NCBI RefSeq assembly: GCF_910592395.1
Contig: NC_088316.1
Span: 13,952,001 to 14,012,000, forward strand
From: Lineus longissimus
Lineage: Eukaryota > Nemertea > Pilidiophora > Heteronemertea > Lineidae
Reading direction: 5' to 3'
Length of the DNA stretch: 60,000 nt
Within the stretch, counting starts at the first letter, position 1, and each line of letters starts with the position of its first letter. The notes under the pieces are model-generated. The model saw nothing but the letters and a program-made list of their open reading frames with translations. It was not told the origin of the DNA and ran no database searches. The position numbers were made by a program, and so were the translations under genes. Below, piece after piece: positions 54,101-60,000 of this stretch.

Positions 54101-57004
54101 GATATCTCTGGTCAGCACAATCTATGTGCGAGAGTCAACACCTATTCAACCGTGGAACTTGCACTTGCAGATCAAATATCAAACGTTTCTTCAATTAAAA
54201 GCAACTTATTCGTCCAAAAACAAAATTGTTTCCGATTCTGAATGTAGGTGCAATACTATACATTTCAGAACAAAGACACTGGCGGATACAATGTATATCA
54301 ATAAATTTTCATCGAAGCTTCTCGTCATCTCAAATTGCCGGCGGCATTATCATTATTTGATAATGTTCGTGGATTAAAATAAGCTCCAGTCAAAAACTTC
54401 TAGCGGTAAAAGAAGTTCGTCGAAACAATAACAATTGAAATTGCACAGCATTCTACAGCCTAAAGCAATTTCAATTTTCCTTGTCAGATCAGTGTTTTCA
54501 ATATGTTGTAACTCGATCTAGACACAAAGAGAATTCACATCATTACTGAGTTTGTATCCAAGTGAAATTGCAGGGGAACCTTGGCAAAATAAATAAAACG
54601 CTGCCAGCAATTCAGCTTTGGGTTTTTCACGTCTTTTCCGGACACATCTTAACATGGGATTGCTCAATATTTTGGCCACTGCCCTAAAAACTACCAGTAC
54701 TAGGAATGGGCATTCAATTCAAATTAGAAGGGCTTTTTGAGCTTCCTACAGCTTCAGAGTCTTACCAGCCCTCAATAGACTCGGGACTTTCCAGACTGAT
54801 TCACTCTGGGGGAAATCTGTTCATAACATTAACAACAGGGATGAAGCAGAAAATGGTGAGTAGGGCTCCAATTTCCATTGGGAAATATATTCACCTTGGG
54901 CATAATGCAGCGACTGTCACAGTTTTTGTTTCTTCAACTCAAGGGCTATCAGGGGGTCAGATGGTGGATATTTTCCACCCTTCAATTTTTACTTGCCAGG
55001 CGTTGAACCACAGTCCATGTCTGAGCAATCACAGACTTCTCTTCAACAAATGGCATGCTGTGAACAACCTTTTTGGCAGTTTTGCCCTTTTGACGTCTTC
55101 TCATCAGGCCGAGGCATATCAATGACATTCCTATTCCAATCCAAGCACGATAACACAAGGACTAATAACATCGGTGATTCATAAACAAATATGGAACTGG
55201 CAAAGGTGACAGCAGTGACCGTCACGACTTGAGCCAGAACTCTGGGAATGGATAAGAATTAAGATCCAAAAAAGTTGAGAAGTTCACAACACCCACTTGA
55301 ATATCAATGAAGTACTGAATCATCCATTCTAATTTTGCAATGAATGCAATATGCAGGCTGCAGCATTTTTGCATTTAGCTCTTCAAGTCCTCTTTCTTGG
55401 CAAGTTTACATCAAAAGGTTCCAATTCTGACATCACAATCTACAGCAAAGAACAACTATCAGACCACATGAATCATGGTACCAAAATGATCTCACAAACT
55501 TTAATTAGGAACCCTTAAATAAACTGAACTTGGGATCAATCTCATAGACTGTGCATGGTATCAGATCTTGCTATGTATCACTTTGTCAATGGGTTCTCGT
55601 TTGACAGAAGGCACCAACTAGCTTTCAAGAAGGGAAAGTTGTAAGGTTTTGAACAAGGGGTTATTTCCATGACTGCCATGGTCATGGACCTAACAGCTAA
55701 AATGACCTTGTGTCGAAAACATTTTTTGTAAGTCATAAGTTTTCATCAGGTTTGCCAATACTGAATAGAAACGTTAGTTGTAATTTGCTGTATAAAGTGA
55801 TGTCTCAAGAACTGAGCGATGAAGTAGAAAAGCAGTCATGCCAAGAAACAATAACTTTGGAGAATTATGTTGGTTGTTTATTACAGATATCATGAGCAAT
55901 ATAAGTAGTACAATTTTGAAAGAGACCTGTTTTTAAAATAAAGATTTAATCAACATATTATCAATATCAGGACATCAAAATTGTTCCAAAAAAGTTGGGC
56001 TTTGATTTGATGAAGTCCTTGGGACTCAGCTTGGCTTCGACTTAGAAAATGATATCAAGGAATACTGAAATAAGAGTTATGTTATTTTAACAATTTCTTT
56101 AAAACTCGAACAATGGCAAGGAAGTCAAATCACTATTTCAGTTGTGTTGCCGATGACTCGACTGGGCTGGGACAAACACCAAGTTAAATAAAATATTTTA
56201 AAAATTGAGACAATGAATTAAACTTTCAAACAAAGGATGAAAAGTGCTGCACAAACAACACCGGTGTCCCAGTGAAATTTAGTTGTTTTTTTTGTTTGGA
56301 TGGGGGTGGAGAATCTTAACTGCACTTTTTTAAAGCATCCACTAACAACATTTTCACAACAGGTAAATTATAAGCAGACAATTTCATTACTAGTGATGAA
56401 AGAAGTTAATAAATTCATCTCTTGTCCAAGGGCTGGATAGAGGGAACGATACGGATATCCCCCCCCCCTCTGAAAAAGCAAAAGGCGATCTCTAGCATGC
56501 ACTGATGCAGGCTCAACACTACTGGCCTGCACTACCGACTGTGGTGGGCTAGTACCCGTCCAAATATATCGTGCTTATAATTCAAATTCCAACAACGATC
56601 AGGACATAAACAATGCAAACCAGTCACCAGCTGTTGGTATGTTGTTGCCTTGCCCCAAGGCTTTCCAGATCCCAGATGGAAAACTCCAGATAAAATTTTG
56701 AATTCATCACGACTTCCTGGTTGGTTTGGAATCTTGAAAATTTCGGTTTCTGTAGCATAGAAATGAAATTGCTGCTTGTAAAATCACCGTGATTTTAAAA
56801 TCATTACACAGTGGTTCTTAAGGAACCTATTATTAAACTTAAACCAATAACCTTTTGAATGTGGGCTTCAATAACTTGGACGATCTGCGCTGCGTGTTGT
56901 CGGCTGTCGTCGGCCAACATCGTCAACATGTTGATGAGCGGTTTGCTGTTGAACGTGAGGTCCGATAAGGACGACTTGTACTCTTCTACTGCTTCGTCTG
57001 CCAT
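32660..57004 (-). CDS. PCF11: PCF11, pre-mRNA cleavage and termination factor (16 coding exons)
   Basis: PCF11 is the cleavage factor II subunit that binds the RNA polymerase II CTD and CLP1, drives 3'-end cleavage and dismantles the elongation complex in the nucleus. I traced 16 exons with GT-AG borders; phases match at every junction, giving 7620 nt (2539 aa plus stop). In order: CTD-interacting domain (residues 1-135), basic coiled coil (157-212), MPGQP repeats (465-565), RS/charged region (703-913), D-x-D-x-R motifs (914-1488), a 35/36-residue repeat domain (1592-1855), a first zinc finger (C2177, C2180, H2195, H2199), the CLP1-binding WYFDSQDWIDFEEI stretch (2218-2231), a second zinc finger (C2286, C2289, H2318, C2321) and an acidic tail. 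The CID and zinc fingers match human PCF11 closely. The protein is about 1000 residues longer than the human one (about 1555 aa). The start ATG has G at -3 and +4. Confidence 0.95.
33152..33954 (-). other. PCF11 intron 15
   Basis: An 803-bp intron with borders GTAAAA and TTACAAACAG. I see no other gene or repeat in it. Confidence 0.75.
33955..34101 (-). CDS. PCF11: PCF11 exon 15
   Basis: Forty-nine codons (residues 2328-2376), in phase at both ends, with acceptor TTTTATTTACAG and donor GAG|GTAAAA. A Ser/Thr/Glu-rich linker between the second zinc finger and the acidic tail, with one further IKEE sumoylation-type motif (K2370). Confidence 0.8.
34352..34480 (-). CDS. PCF11: PCF11 exon 14 (second zinc finger)
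   Basis: Forty-three codons (residues 2285-2327), in phase at both ends. Contains CEIC, FEQFWDEESEEWHLKDAIRV and HPVCYED, closely matching the second zinc-binding element of human PCF11 (CEICQEQFEQYWDEE...). Candidate ligands are C2286, C2289, H2318 and C2321. The donor is CTG|GTAAGT and the acceptor TCATTCTAG. Confidence 0.95.
34812..34951 (-). CDS. PCF11: PCF11 exon 13
   Basis: Completes codon A2238 and encodes residues 2239-2284. Begins ARKNFFARTHQAIQEAGG, aligned with the human helix that follows the CLP1-binding segment, then a Ser/Gln-rich linker ending SENDD. Splice sites: acceptor CTCTCCACAG and donor GAT|GTAAGT. Confidence 0.9.
35124..35350 (-). CDS. PCF11: PCF11 exon 12 (first zinc finger and CLP1-binding region)
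   Basis: Completes K2162 and encodes residues 2163-2237, ending in phase 1. Contains the zinc finger CNSCGVRF plus HLDWH (C2177, C2180, H2195, H2199) and the segment WYFDSQDWIDFEEIQDIEER, which matches the conserved PCF11 segment that contacts CLP1 in cleavage factor II. These are the best family markers outside the CID. The acceptor is CTTTCTTCCAG and the donor AGAG|GTAAGC. Confidence 0.95.
35654..35742 (-). CDS. PCF11: PCF11 exon 11
   Basis: A short 89-nt exon (residues 2133-2161 and two bases of K2162). Encodes IPVEIGESESLTRVEKIDDL and IPKLKK, the helix leading into the first zinc finger, equivalent to the human stretch before LYTGIQCYSCG. It is supported by phase closure on both sides, the acceptor CTCATTTCCAG and the donor AA|GTGAGT. 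Confidence 0.85.
36101..36321 (-). CDS. PCF11: PCF11 exon 10
   Basis: Completes V2059 and encodes residues 2060-2132. It has a Met/Pro/Ala-rich part, then DIKDLFSKLVKTGMI, a helix typical of PCF11 proteins, followed by a charged EEKKKKEREERAGKD helix. Ends in phase 0 at ATT|GTAAGT. The acceptor is TTTTGTTTCAG. Confidence 0.9.
36524..36658 (-). CDS. PCF11: PCF11 exon 9
   Basis: Completes T2014 and encodes residues 2015-2058, ending in phase 1. A Gly/Pro/Asn-rich linker (ALQNVLANVYNPQQGQF then GNPMLNLPGGAGPG). The acceptor is CTTTCCTGTTTCAG and the donor ATGG|GTAAGT. Confidence 0.85.
36872..38761 (-). CDS. PCF11: PCF11 exon 8 (35/36-residue repeat domain)
   Basis: A 1890-nt exon encoding residues 1385-2013 (N1384 and T2014 split). 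It begins with an Arg/Asp-rich segment (to about residue 1570). A strikingly regular repeat domain of seven units follows (residues 1592-1855), each with an [IV]-x-I-D dyad and a GPP- or DPP-type turn. The exon closes with a Met/Pro/Gln-rich tail carrying several MIPGQQP-like copies. Splice sites: acceptor TTTTATTTGCAG and donor CTAA|GTGAGT. An open frame on the opposite strand within this exon (37500-38546) is a shadow. Confidence 0.93.
37347..38138 (-). repeat. Coding repeat: seven 35/36-residue units in PCF11
   Basis: The Ile-Asp dyads fall at residues 1604, 1640, 1675, 1711, 1746, 1782 and 1817, and an eighth degenerate start lies at 1853. The spacings are exactly 36, 35, 36, 35, 36, 35 and 36. 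Each unit has a second half-motif about 18 residues later (for example IFIN, IPIKG, IRIG, ITISN) followed by hydrophobic alternation and a GPP/DPP turn. The true period is therefore about 17.75 residues. At DNA level the copies are far diverged, so selection rather than recent duplication keeps the register. Confidence 0.85.
38997..39342 (-). CDS. PCF11: PCF11 exon 7
   Basis: Encodes residues 1269-1383 and one base of N1384. Contains SADVDERRPPAF, a Lys-rich block (KKKPEKSKDVAKKERSRKKK) that may serve as a nuclear localisation signal, and three tandem RGILKTG-type decapeptides. The acceptor is TTTGAATTTCAG and the donor GAA|GTAAGA. Confidence 0.88.
39634..40075 (-). CDS. PCF11: PCF11 exon 6
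   Basis: Completes S1121 and encodes residues 1122-1268. Starts DLFGGEDVDYRQPPKLKLEV and continues through SGDVDMRTPP to a helical segment (EAILRKAEEQLKSGKITKDQ, then YHEILEQLGELYKLKMIHRE) that resembles a conserved helical element of metazoan PCF11 proteins. Acceptor CTTTGTTTTCAG and donor AAAAG|GTACAG, phase 0. Confidence 0.92.
40395..43120 (-). CDS. PCF11: PCF11 exon 5 (large low-complexity exon)
   Basis: A 2726-nt exon, residues 213-1120 plus two bases of S1121. It holds three RDPR motifs (about 265-280), Pro/Ala/Gln-rich sequence, ten MPGQP-type decapeptides (465-565), a short RRRSPP patch, a long Arg/Asp/Ser then Lys-rich region (703-913) and the first eight D-x-D-x-R motifs. A PPAKKQKK nuclear-localisation-like stretch lies near the end. 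Such sequence is expected to be disordered and phosphorylated. The acceptor is TTCCTTTACAG and the donor CTTAG|GTAGGT. Confidence 0.92.
42062..42364 (-). repeat. Coding minisatellite: ten MPGQP-type decapeptides
   Basis: About 300 bp of 30-bp units (one 33 bp) encode VGANQMPGQP and decaying variants. The N-terminal copies are nearly identical and the C-terminal copies increasingly diverged, which suggests expansion by unequal exchange or slippage from one end. Frame is kept in all copies. Related MIPGQQP repeats reappear in exon 8. Confidence 0.9.
43290..43525 (+). repeat. Intronic minisatellite, five ~47-bp units in PCF11 intron 4
   Basis: ACAGTCAGG-type words start at 43290, 43336, 43383, 43432 and 43478 (periods 46, 47, 49 and 46), each followed by a CACTTCTC and ACACCAAGAGAAGCCTGCC-type stretch. 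The array fills about half of a 472-bp intron and ends some 70 bp from the exon 4 donor. Confidence 0.85.
43593..43760 (-). CDS. PCF11: PCF11 exon 4 (coiled coil)
   Basis: Fifty-six codons (residues 157-212), in phase at both ends. A Lys/Glu-rich helix, EKEKEEEKKKTESEEIIEAK then MRQQLIEKKAELLKLEQARL, matches the RQQLLAKQKQLLELQQKKLE helix after the CID in human PCF11. The acceptor is ACTTGAACAG and the donor AAG|GTAAGC. Confidence 0.92.
44335..44520 (-). CDS. PCF11: PCF11 exon 3 (end of CID)
   Basis: Sixty-two codons (residues 95-156), in phase at both ends. VDEKTRQSLFKLRQTW, IFPTRKLYAIDVRVN, DPAWPI and SIHVNPKFINK align almost residue for residue with human PCF11. They form the last helices of the CTD-interacting domain and the conserved linker. 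The acceptor is CTCTCCAAAG and the donor AAG|GTAGGT. Confidence 0.96.
44521..49173 (-). other. PCF11 intron 2
   Basis: A 4.65-kb intron with no supported gene. Its one notable patch is 46700-46810, where two G runs on the plus strand (13 G at 46727-46739 and 11 G at 46791-46801) flank the CCTCC-rich hairpin partner of GGTGGTGGAGGAG. In the PCF11 transcript these are C tracts. Near 44890-45000 there is a degenerate CTCGTTATAAC-containing sequence that may be a transposon relic. Confidence 0.7.
49174..49302 (-). CDS. PCF11: PCF11 exon 2 (CID core)
   Basis: Forty-three codons (residues 52-94), in phase at both ends. KLPALYLIDSILKNV and LFAQNIVATFSHVFEK carry the CTD-binding groove helices (human KLPVMYLMDSIVKNV). 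The acceptor is TATATTCCACAG and the donor AAAAG|GTGTGT. Confidence 0.96.
49303..56851 (-). other. PCF11 intron 1
   Basis: A 7.5-kb first intron interrupting the CID. I see no conserved open frame. Longer plus-strand frames (for example 54706-55125 and 52492-52866) show no domain I recognise. On the transcribed strand an AATAAA occurs at 55882-55877, about 970 nt into the intron, and a second T-rich AATAAA lies near 52740. A short G/T simple patch lies at 52005-52025 and a C10 run at 56459-56468. Confidence 0.7.
55877..55882 (-). terminator. Candidate intronic poly(A) signal in PCF11 intron 1
   Basis: AATAAA on the PCF11-sense strand, followed after about 25 nt by the T/GT-rich stretch AAAGTTATTGTTTCTTGG. 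Vertebrate PCF11 is known to limit its own level through a conserved intron 1 poly(A) site, so the position is suggestive. A single hexamer in 7.5 kb of AT-rich DNA is also expected by chance. Confidence 0.25.
56852..57004 (-). CDS. PCF11: PCF11 exon 1 (start and first CID helices)
   Basis: Fifty-one codons from ATG (57004-57002) to K51. MADEAVEEYKSSLSDLTFNS and KPLINMLTMLADD match the human YQSSLEDLTFNSKPHINMLTILAEE. An earlier in-frame ATG at 57058 would add 18 residues (MCYFIHTN...) with no family counterpart. I chose the later ATG for its Kozak context (G at -3, G at +4) and its agreement with the family N-terminus. The donor is CAAAAG|GTTATT. Confidence 0.92.
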
Positions 57005-57577
57005 AGCGATTTGGATTTCTCCCAAGTCTATGCAATTGGTGTGAATAAAGTAACACAAATGTACCGAGAAAATTTACTGTAAAAAGGAGAAAATTGGAGA
57101 AATTTGGCACGTTTTGTTCCACATCTTGCCGTTTCTGCGTTCAATATGGCTTCATGGGAAAATCGCTGTCGAGACTACAGAGATTTTCATTGGATGCCCA
57201 AATCGAGGTTTGAGTTTTTTTCAGTATCTAGATTTTCCGTTCCAGCCAATGAAAATTGTTCTTATAAACGACAAATTTAAAGGCCCAGATCCTGAAAATG
57301 GCCAACAAACTCCAAACTCGCACAGTGCCGAAATTAAAATTGTAAGGAATGAAATCAGCGCCTCTAGTGTCAAGATTGCAACAAACTCGCGAGTTGTTAC
57401 CTCCTCGATGTACACATCGAGGGATGTTGGAGTTCTATCTTGAAATAACAGGTGACGTCACCTTGGTTAGGTCATGAGTTCCTAACGCGGGAAATACGAA
57501 TGCGCACGTGGACTTGGTTTATTTTGGGAGGTTTTAGATTTTTTAAAAAAGGATGGCCCCTGTAGGATTTGTGAAGA
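57005..57577 (-). promoter_or_regulatory. PCF11 5' UTR and promoter region
   Basis: The stretch directly upstream of the PCF11 ATG. It includes a perfect 14-bp palindrome AGGTGACGTCACCT (57450-57463) with a full CRE (TGACGTCA), an E-box CACGTG at 57505-57510, and a YY1-like AATATGGCT on the plus strand at about 57144. CpG density is moderately raised between 57400 and 57510. No TATA box is convincing on the minus strand. The transcription start cannot be fixed from sequence. Confidence 0.35.
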
Positions 57578-57591
57578 GGGGGGGGGGGGGG
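57578..57591 (+). repeat. 14-G homopolymer run
   Basis: An uninterrupted run of 14 G just upstream of the PCF11 promoter region, prone to length error and to quadruplex formation. Confidence 0.9.
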
Positions 57592-57624
57592 TCCTAGCAG
57601 CCTTGGACTTCTGTAAGACATCAG

Positions 57625-57904
57625 TCATACTGGTGATAAACCATTCAATGAGAATTCAAGTCAATGTGGTCATCAGATGATCAGCTGAGGGATATAGGAT
57701 TCATACTGGTGATAAACCATTCAATGGGAATTGAAGTTAATGTCGTCATCTGATGATATGGATTCATACTGGTGATAAACCATTCAATGGGAATTCAAGT
57801 TAATGTGGTCATCTCAGGGATGTGAATTCATACTGGTGATAAACTACCCAATGGGAACTCATACTTGTGATAAAGCATTCAATGGGAACTCAAGTTAATG
57901 TGAT
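57625..57904 (+). repeat. Minisatellite with ~65-bp unit, about five copies
   Basis: TCATACTGGTGATAAACC or a close variant starts at 57625, 57701, 57764, 57828 and 57859 (periods 76, 63, 64 and 31). Each is followed by CATTCAATGGGAATTCAAGT and TAATGTGGTCATC-type sequence. The short fourth copy is an internal deletion. Confidence 0.85.
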
Positions 57905-59748
57905 CTGGCGCACAGGCCAAGGCCACCAGACTCTAGTCCATTCATACTCCTTTAGCATTTCTATCACCTGGTGCATATGTTTTGCAGGCCTATGGAAGTT
58001 AGTATCATTAGACCTTTTTGTGTCTTGGAAGAATGCGAATCATGTTAACAGTCCCAGTGATCCATGTATTATTTAGAGGCAATCGTTGAAACAACGGTTT
58101 AGACCTACTGTGAAGCCAACCAGGTGCTGTTCATTTTGCTTTAAACCTTGGTGTAAGCTGCTTGAGATGTGAACAAATTTGTTATGAATTGAATATGATT
58201 TTATTAGATACACGATTACCTTAGCTAATGGTTATCAGTCAGTTCGTATTTAGGGTGTTTTATCTGAAATAAAGGTTTGCTCAAAAAGCACACGTTCTGT
58301 GCATGTCTTTGTTGTTTTTATTAATGAACTCCCAATTTACTCTGTCAATTGAGTTAACTTGCTTGACAGTTGGTAAGAGTTAGTGAGAATCTTTAAGATT
58401 TACTTTCCCCTTGTCGGTGCAGCAGGTGCCAAGTCCGTGAAATACTACACCGTCCGTTGTCGTTGTCATCCGTTTACAATTCTCAAAACAGTGGCATGTC
58501 CCCCGAGGCTTTGATTTAATAGAGAGCCTACCACTCAAGACGGCAAACTCACGGCTTTTGTTGATTGTTGTGGCCAAACATGCCAATCAGTATTTAGGCC
58601 AGAGTCCCATCACTTGGTTGCGTACTTTGCTAGCCCAAGCTCTGGGGCCAAGACACCAGGAAGGCCTCCAAGGGACCACAGTTTTACATTTCGTTTCAAA
58701 CATTTGTTATTTAGGGTGCACAAGAGCACATTTTGATGCCACTGGAATACCCAGTATGAAAACAGCTCGAGTGTCGTCGTGGTATTGAACTACCCAGCAT
58801 AACAAATATTATGATCTGTCCTGGACTCTTCTCCTTGGGGTGCAAAGGTCAGGACGGCTCCGGTGAAAAGTTTCGATTAGAGGCGAGTCAATAAGCAAAA
58901 AAATATTTCTCTTTCAAAAACCCTTTATTGTTGTACATTCCAAGGAAGACACATGACGAATTGGAATATTGTGTAGGAGGAAACCCACATACTGGGAGAA
59001 AACCTACGCAATCGGAGGGAGTCGCCATCTCCATCACATAGGTGACAGGTGCTTATGTTTGAAATGACTTAATACATTGTAGATTATAGTTTATACAATG
59101 ATTGTAGTACATAATTTTTTGGCTGCACCACTCCGAAAGCCCCATACAAGAAGAGGACCAGGAGATAGGATAGTAGCACATGATCAACTTCTTGACAAGA
59201 TGTCACAAAGAAACACTGATAAGTATCCTTGCAACACAATGCTAAATTGAGATCAAACACAATAGACTCAACTACTCCACCACAATGGTTTGAGTTAGCA
59301 CTAAACCTCTTCATGCATTCATCATGTTTGTAATACAGCTATTGTATTAAAACCTATTGTTCATGCCTTCAGGTGAGCCATGTGAGCTTACAATAGGTTT
59401 GGTCACTGCTGTTGCTTTGCACCTAATTTGAATAACAAAGGAACCATATTTGTCATGGCCACTGGACAGAGCTGGCTGCCACCTAGCATGACAAAAGGAG
59501 CAGTTCTGACATGTCATTTGCATGACAAAAGAGGTGACCTTGACAGGGAAAAGATTAAAAGTCGACTTTGCTCTACTTTTTGCCAAGTCATGGAGTCTAC
59601 ATCTCATTTGGACATTTTTTTCAAAATATTTACATACAGGATTTACAAATATATTCATACAGGACAAAAGTTTTAAAACGTCTAAAAGTTGACGTTTTTA
59701 AATTACACTTTTCTCAATCGATTCAGTATAAGTTCAAAATTGTCAGGA
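57905..59748. other. Intergenic region upstream of PCF11
   Basis: No conserved coding frame. A plus-strand AATAAA at 58268-58273 is followed about 25 nt later by the GT-rich stretch TTCTGTGCATGTCTTTGTTG, a good 3'-end signal for some plus-strand transcript. An 11-bp perfect inverted repeat pairs 59350-59360 (AAACCTATTGT) with 59390-59400 across a 29-nt loop that contains AGGTGAGC. Confidence 0.5.
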
Positions 59749-59820
59749 CCATTGTGCTCACCTATTGTCCAAGGAGATGTACCCATGGACAACATCATCA
59801 TCATCATCATCATCATCATC
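59749..59820 (+). mobile_element. Fragment sharing the Helitron/pearl-like 5' end, with ATC microsatellite
   Basis: CCATTGTGCTCACCT (59749-59763) is identical over 15 bp to 8770-8784, the 5' end of the large repeat at 8767-9940. Here it is followed within 30 bp by a pure CAT/ATC run (59793-59820) instead of tandem cores. It looks like a short, core-less relative. No 3' hairpin is seen before the window ends. Confidence 0.35.
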
Positions 59821-60000
59821 AACAATTTGGGGTCCCTGGTAAGCCGTAACAAAACATGCATGACACCATTGTCGAATGACACGCTTTGACAACGGCTCAC
59901 TATGTGACCACTGGGGAAGGATCAGTTTTTTTTAATTTTCAATAAAACAGCGAGAGTTTATCAAACTGTTTTAGTTCAATTGAAAAGATGTTTTGGTATT

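Noticed and set aside
54706-55125. 139-codon plus-strand open frame inside PCF11 intron 1
   Set aside because: No recognisable domain, compositionally like random AT-rich DNA, with no splice or promoter support.
57005-57058. Upstream in-frame ATG (57058) as PCF11 start
   Set aside because: It would add 18 residues with no counterpart in PCF11 proteins. The ATG at 57004 has the better Kozak context and fits the family N-terminus.

Overview
This is a gene-poor, AT-rich stretch of animal nuclear DNA (roughly 38-40 % GC by eye). It has long noncoding tracts, introns with GT-AG borders, two recognisable protein-coding genes and many small repeats. The proteins and repeats suggest a marine invertebrate, most probably a lophotrochozoan such as a mollusc or brachiopod. 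The clues are a Brat-type TRIM-NHL protein whose NHL domain is extremely close to insect Brat but which keeps a RING finger, a metazoan-type PCF11, and a repeat of tandem cores plus a trinucleotide microsatellite plus a terminal hairpin, a layout familiar from bivalve 'pearl'/Helitron-like elements. The taxon is an inference.

Layout. Positions 1-23260 hold no gene I can support. They contain a tiny palindromic TA-flanked element (465-549), a near-perfect 76-nt hairpin (3045-3120), a 1.15-kb Helitron/pearl-like repeat (8767-9940) and several small repeats. Positions 23648-25954 (minus strand) are an uninterrupted 768-codon brat-like gene. A splice acceptor lies in its 5' UTR, and a CCAAT/TATA/YY1-like promoter candidate with a donor lies about 3.7 kb upstream, near 29640-29800. 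Positions 29800-31500 hold a CpG-richer stretch, a degenerate 50-bp minisatellite and a 153-bp MITE-like element. Positions 32660-57004 (minus strand) are PCF11, which I resolved into 16 coding exons. All have GT-AG borders and compatible phases, and they sum to 7620 nt, or 2539 aa plus stop. Its likely poly(A) signal is at 31538-31543. Positions 57005-60000 contain its promoter region with a perfect 14-bp palindrome around a CRE, a possible divergent plus-strand transcript, a 63-76-bp minisatellite and further repeat fragments.

The two genes lie head-to-tail on the same strand (PCF11 upstream, brat downstream) and have no known joint pathway, although both act on mRNA: PCF11 in 3'-end cleavage and transcription termination, Brat in translational repression and mRNA decay. 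The least expected material is inside PCF11. There is a very regular 35/36-residue repeat of beta-strand character (residues about 1592-1855), a dispersed array of twelve D-x-D-x-R motifs, a ten-copy MPGQP-type coding minisatellite, and a C-terminal cluster of six sumoylation consensus sites.
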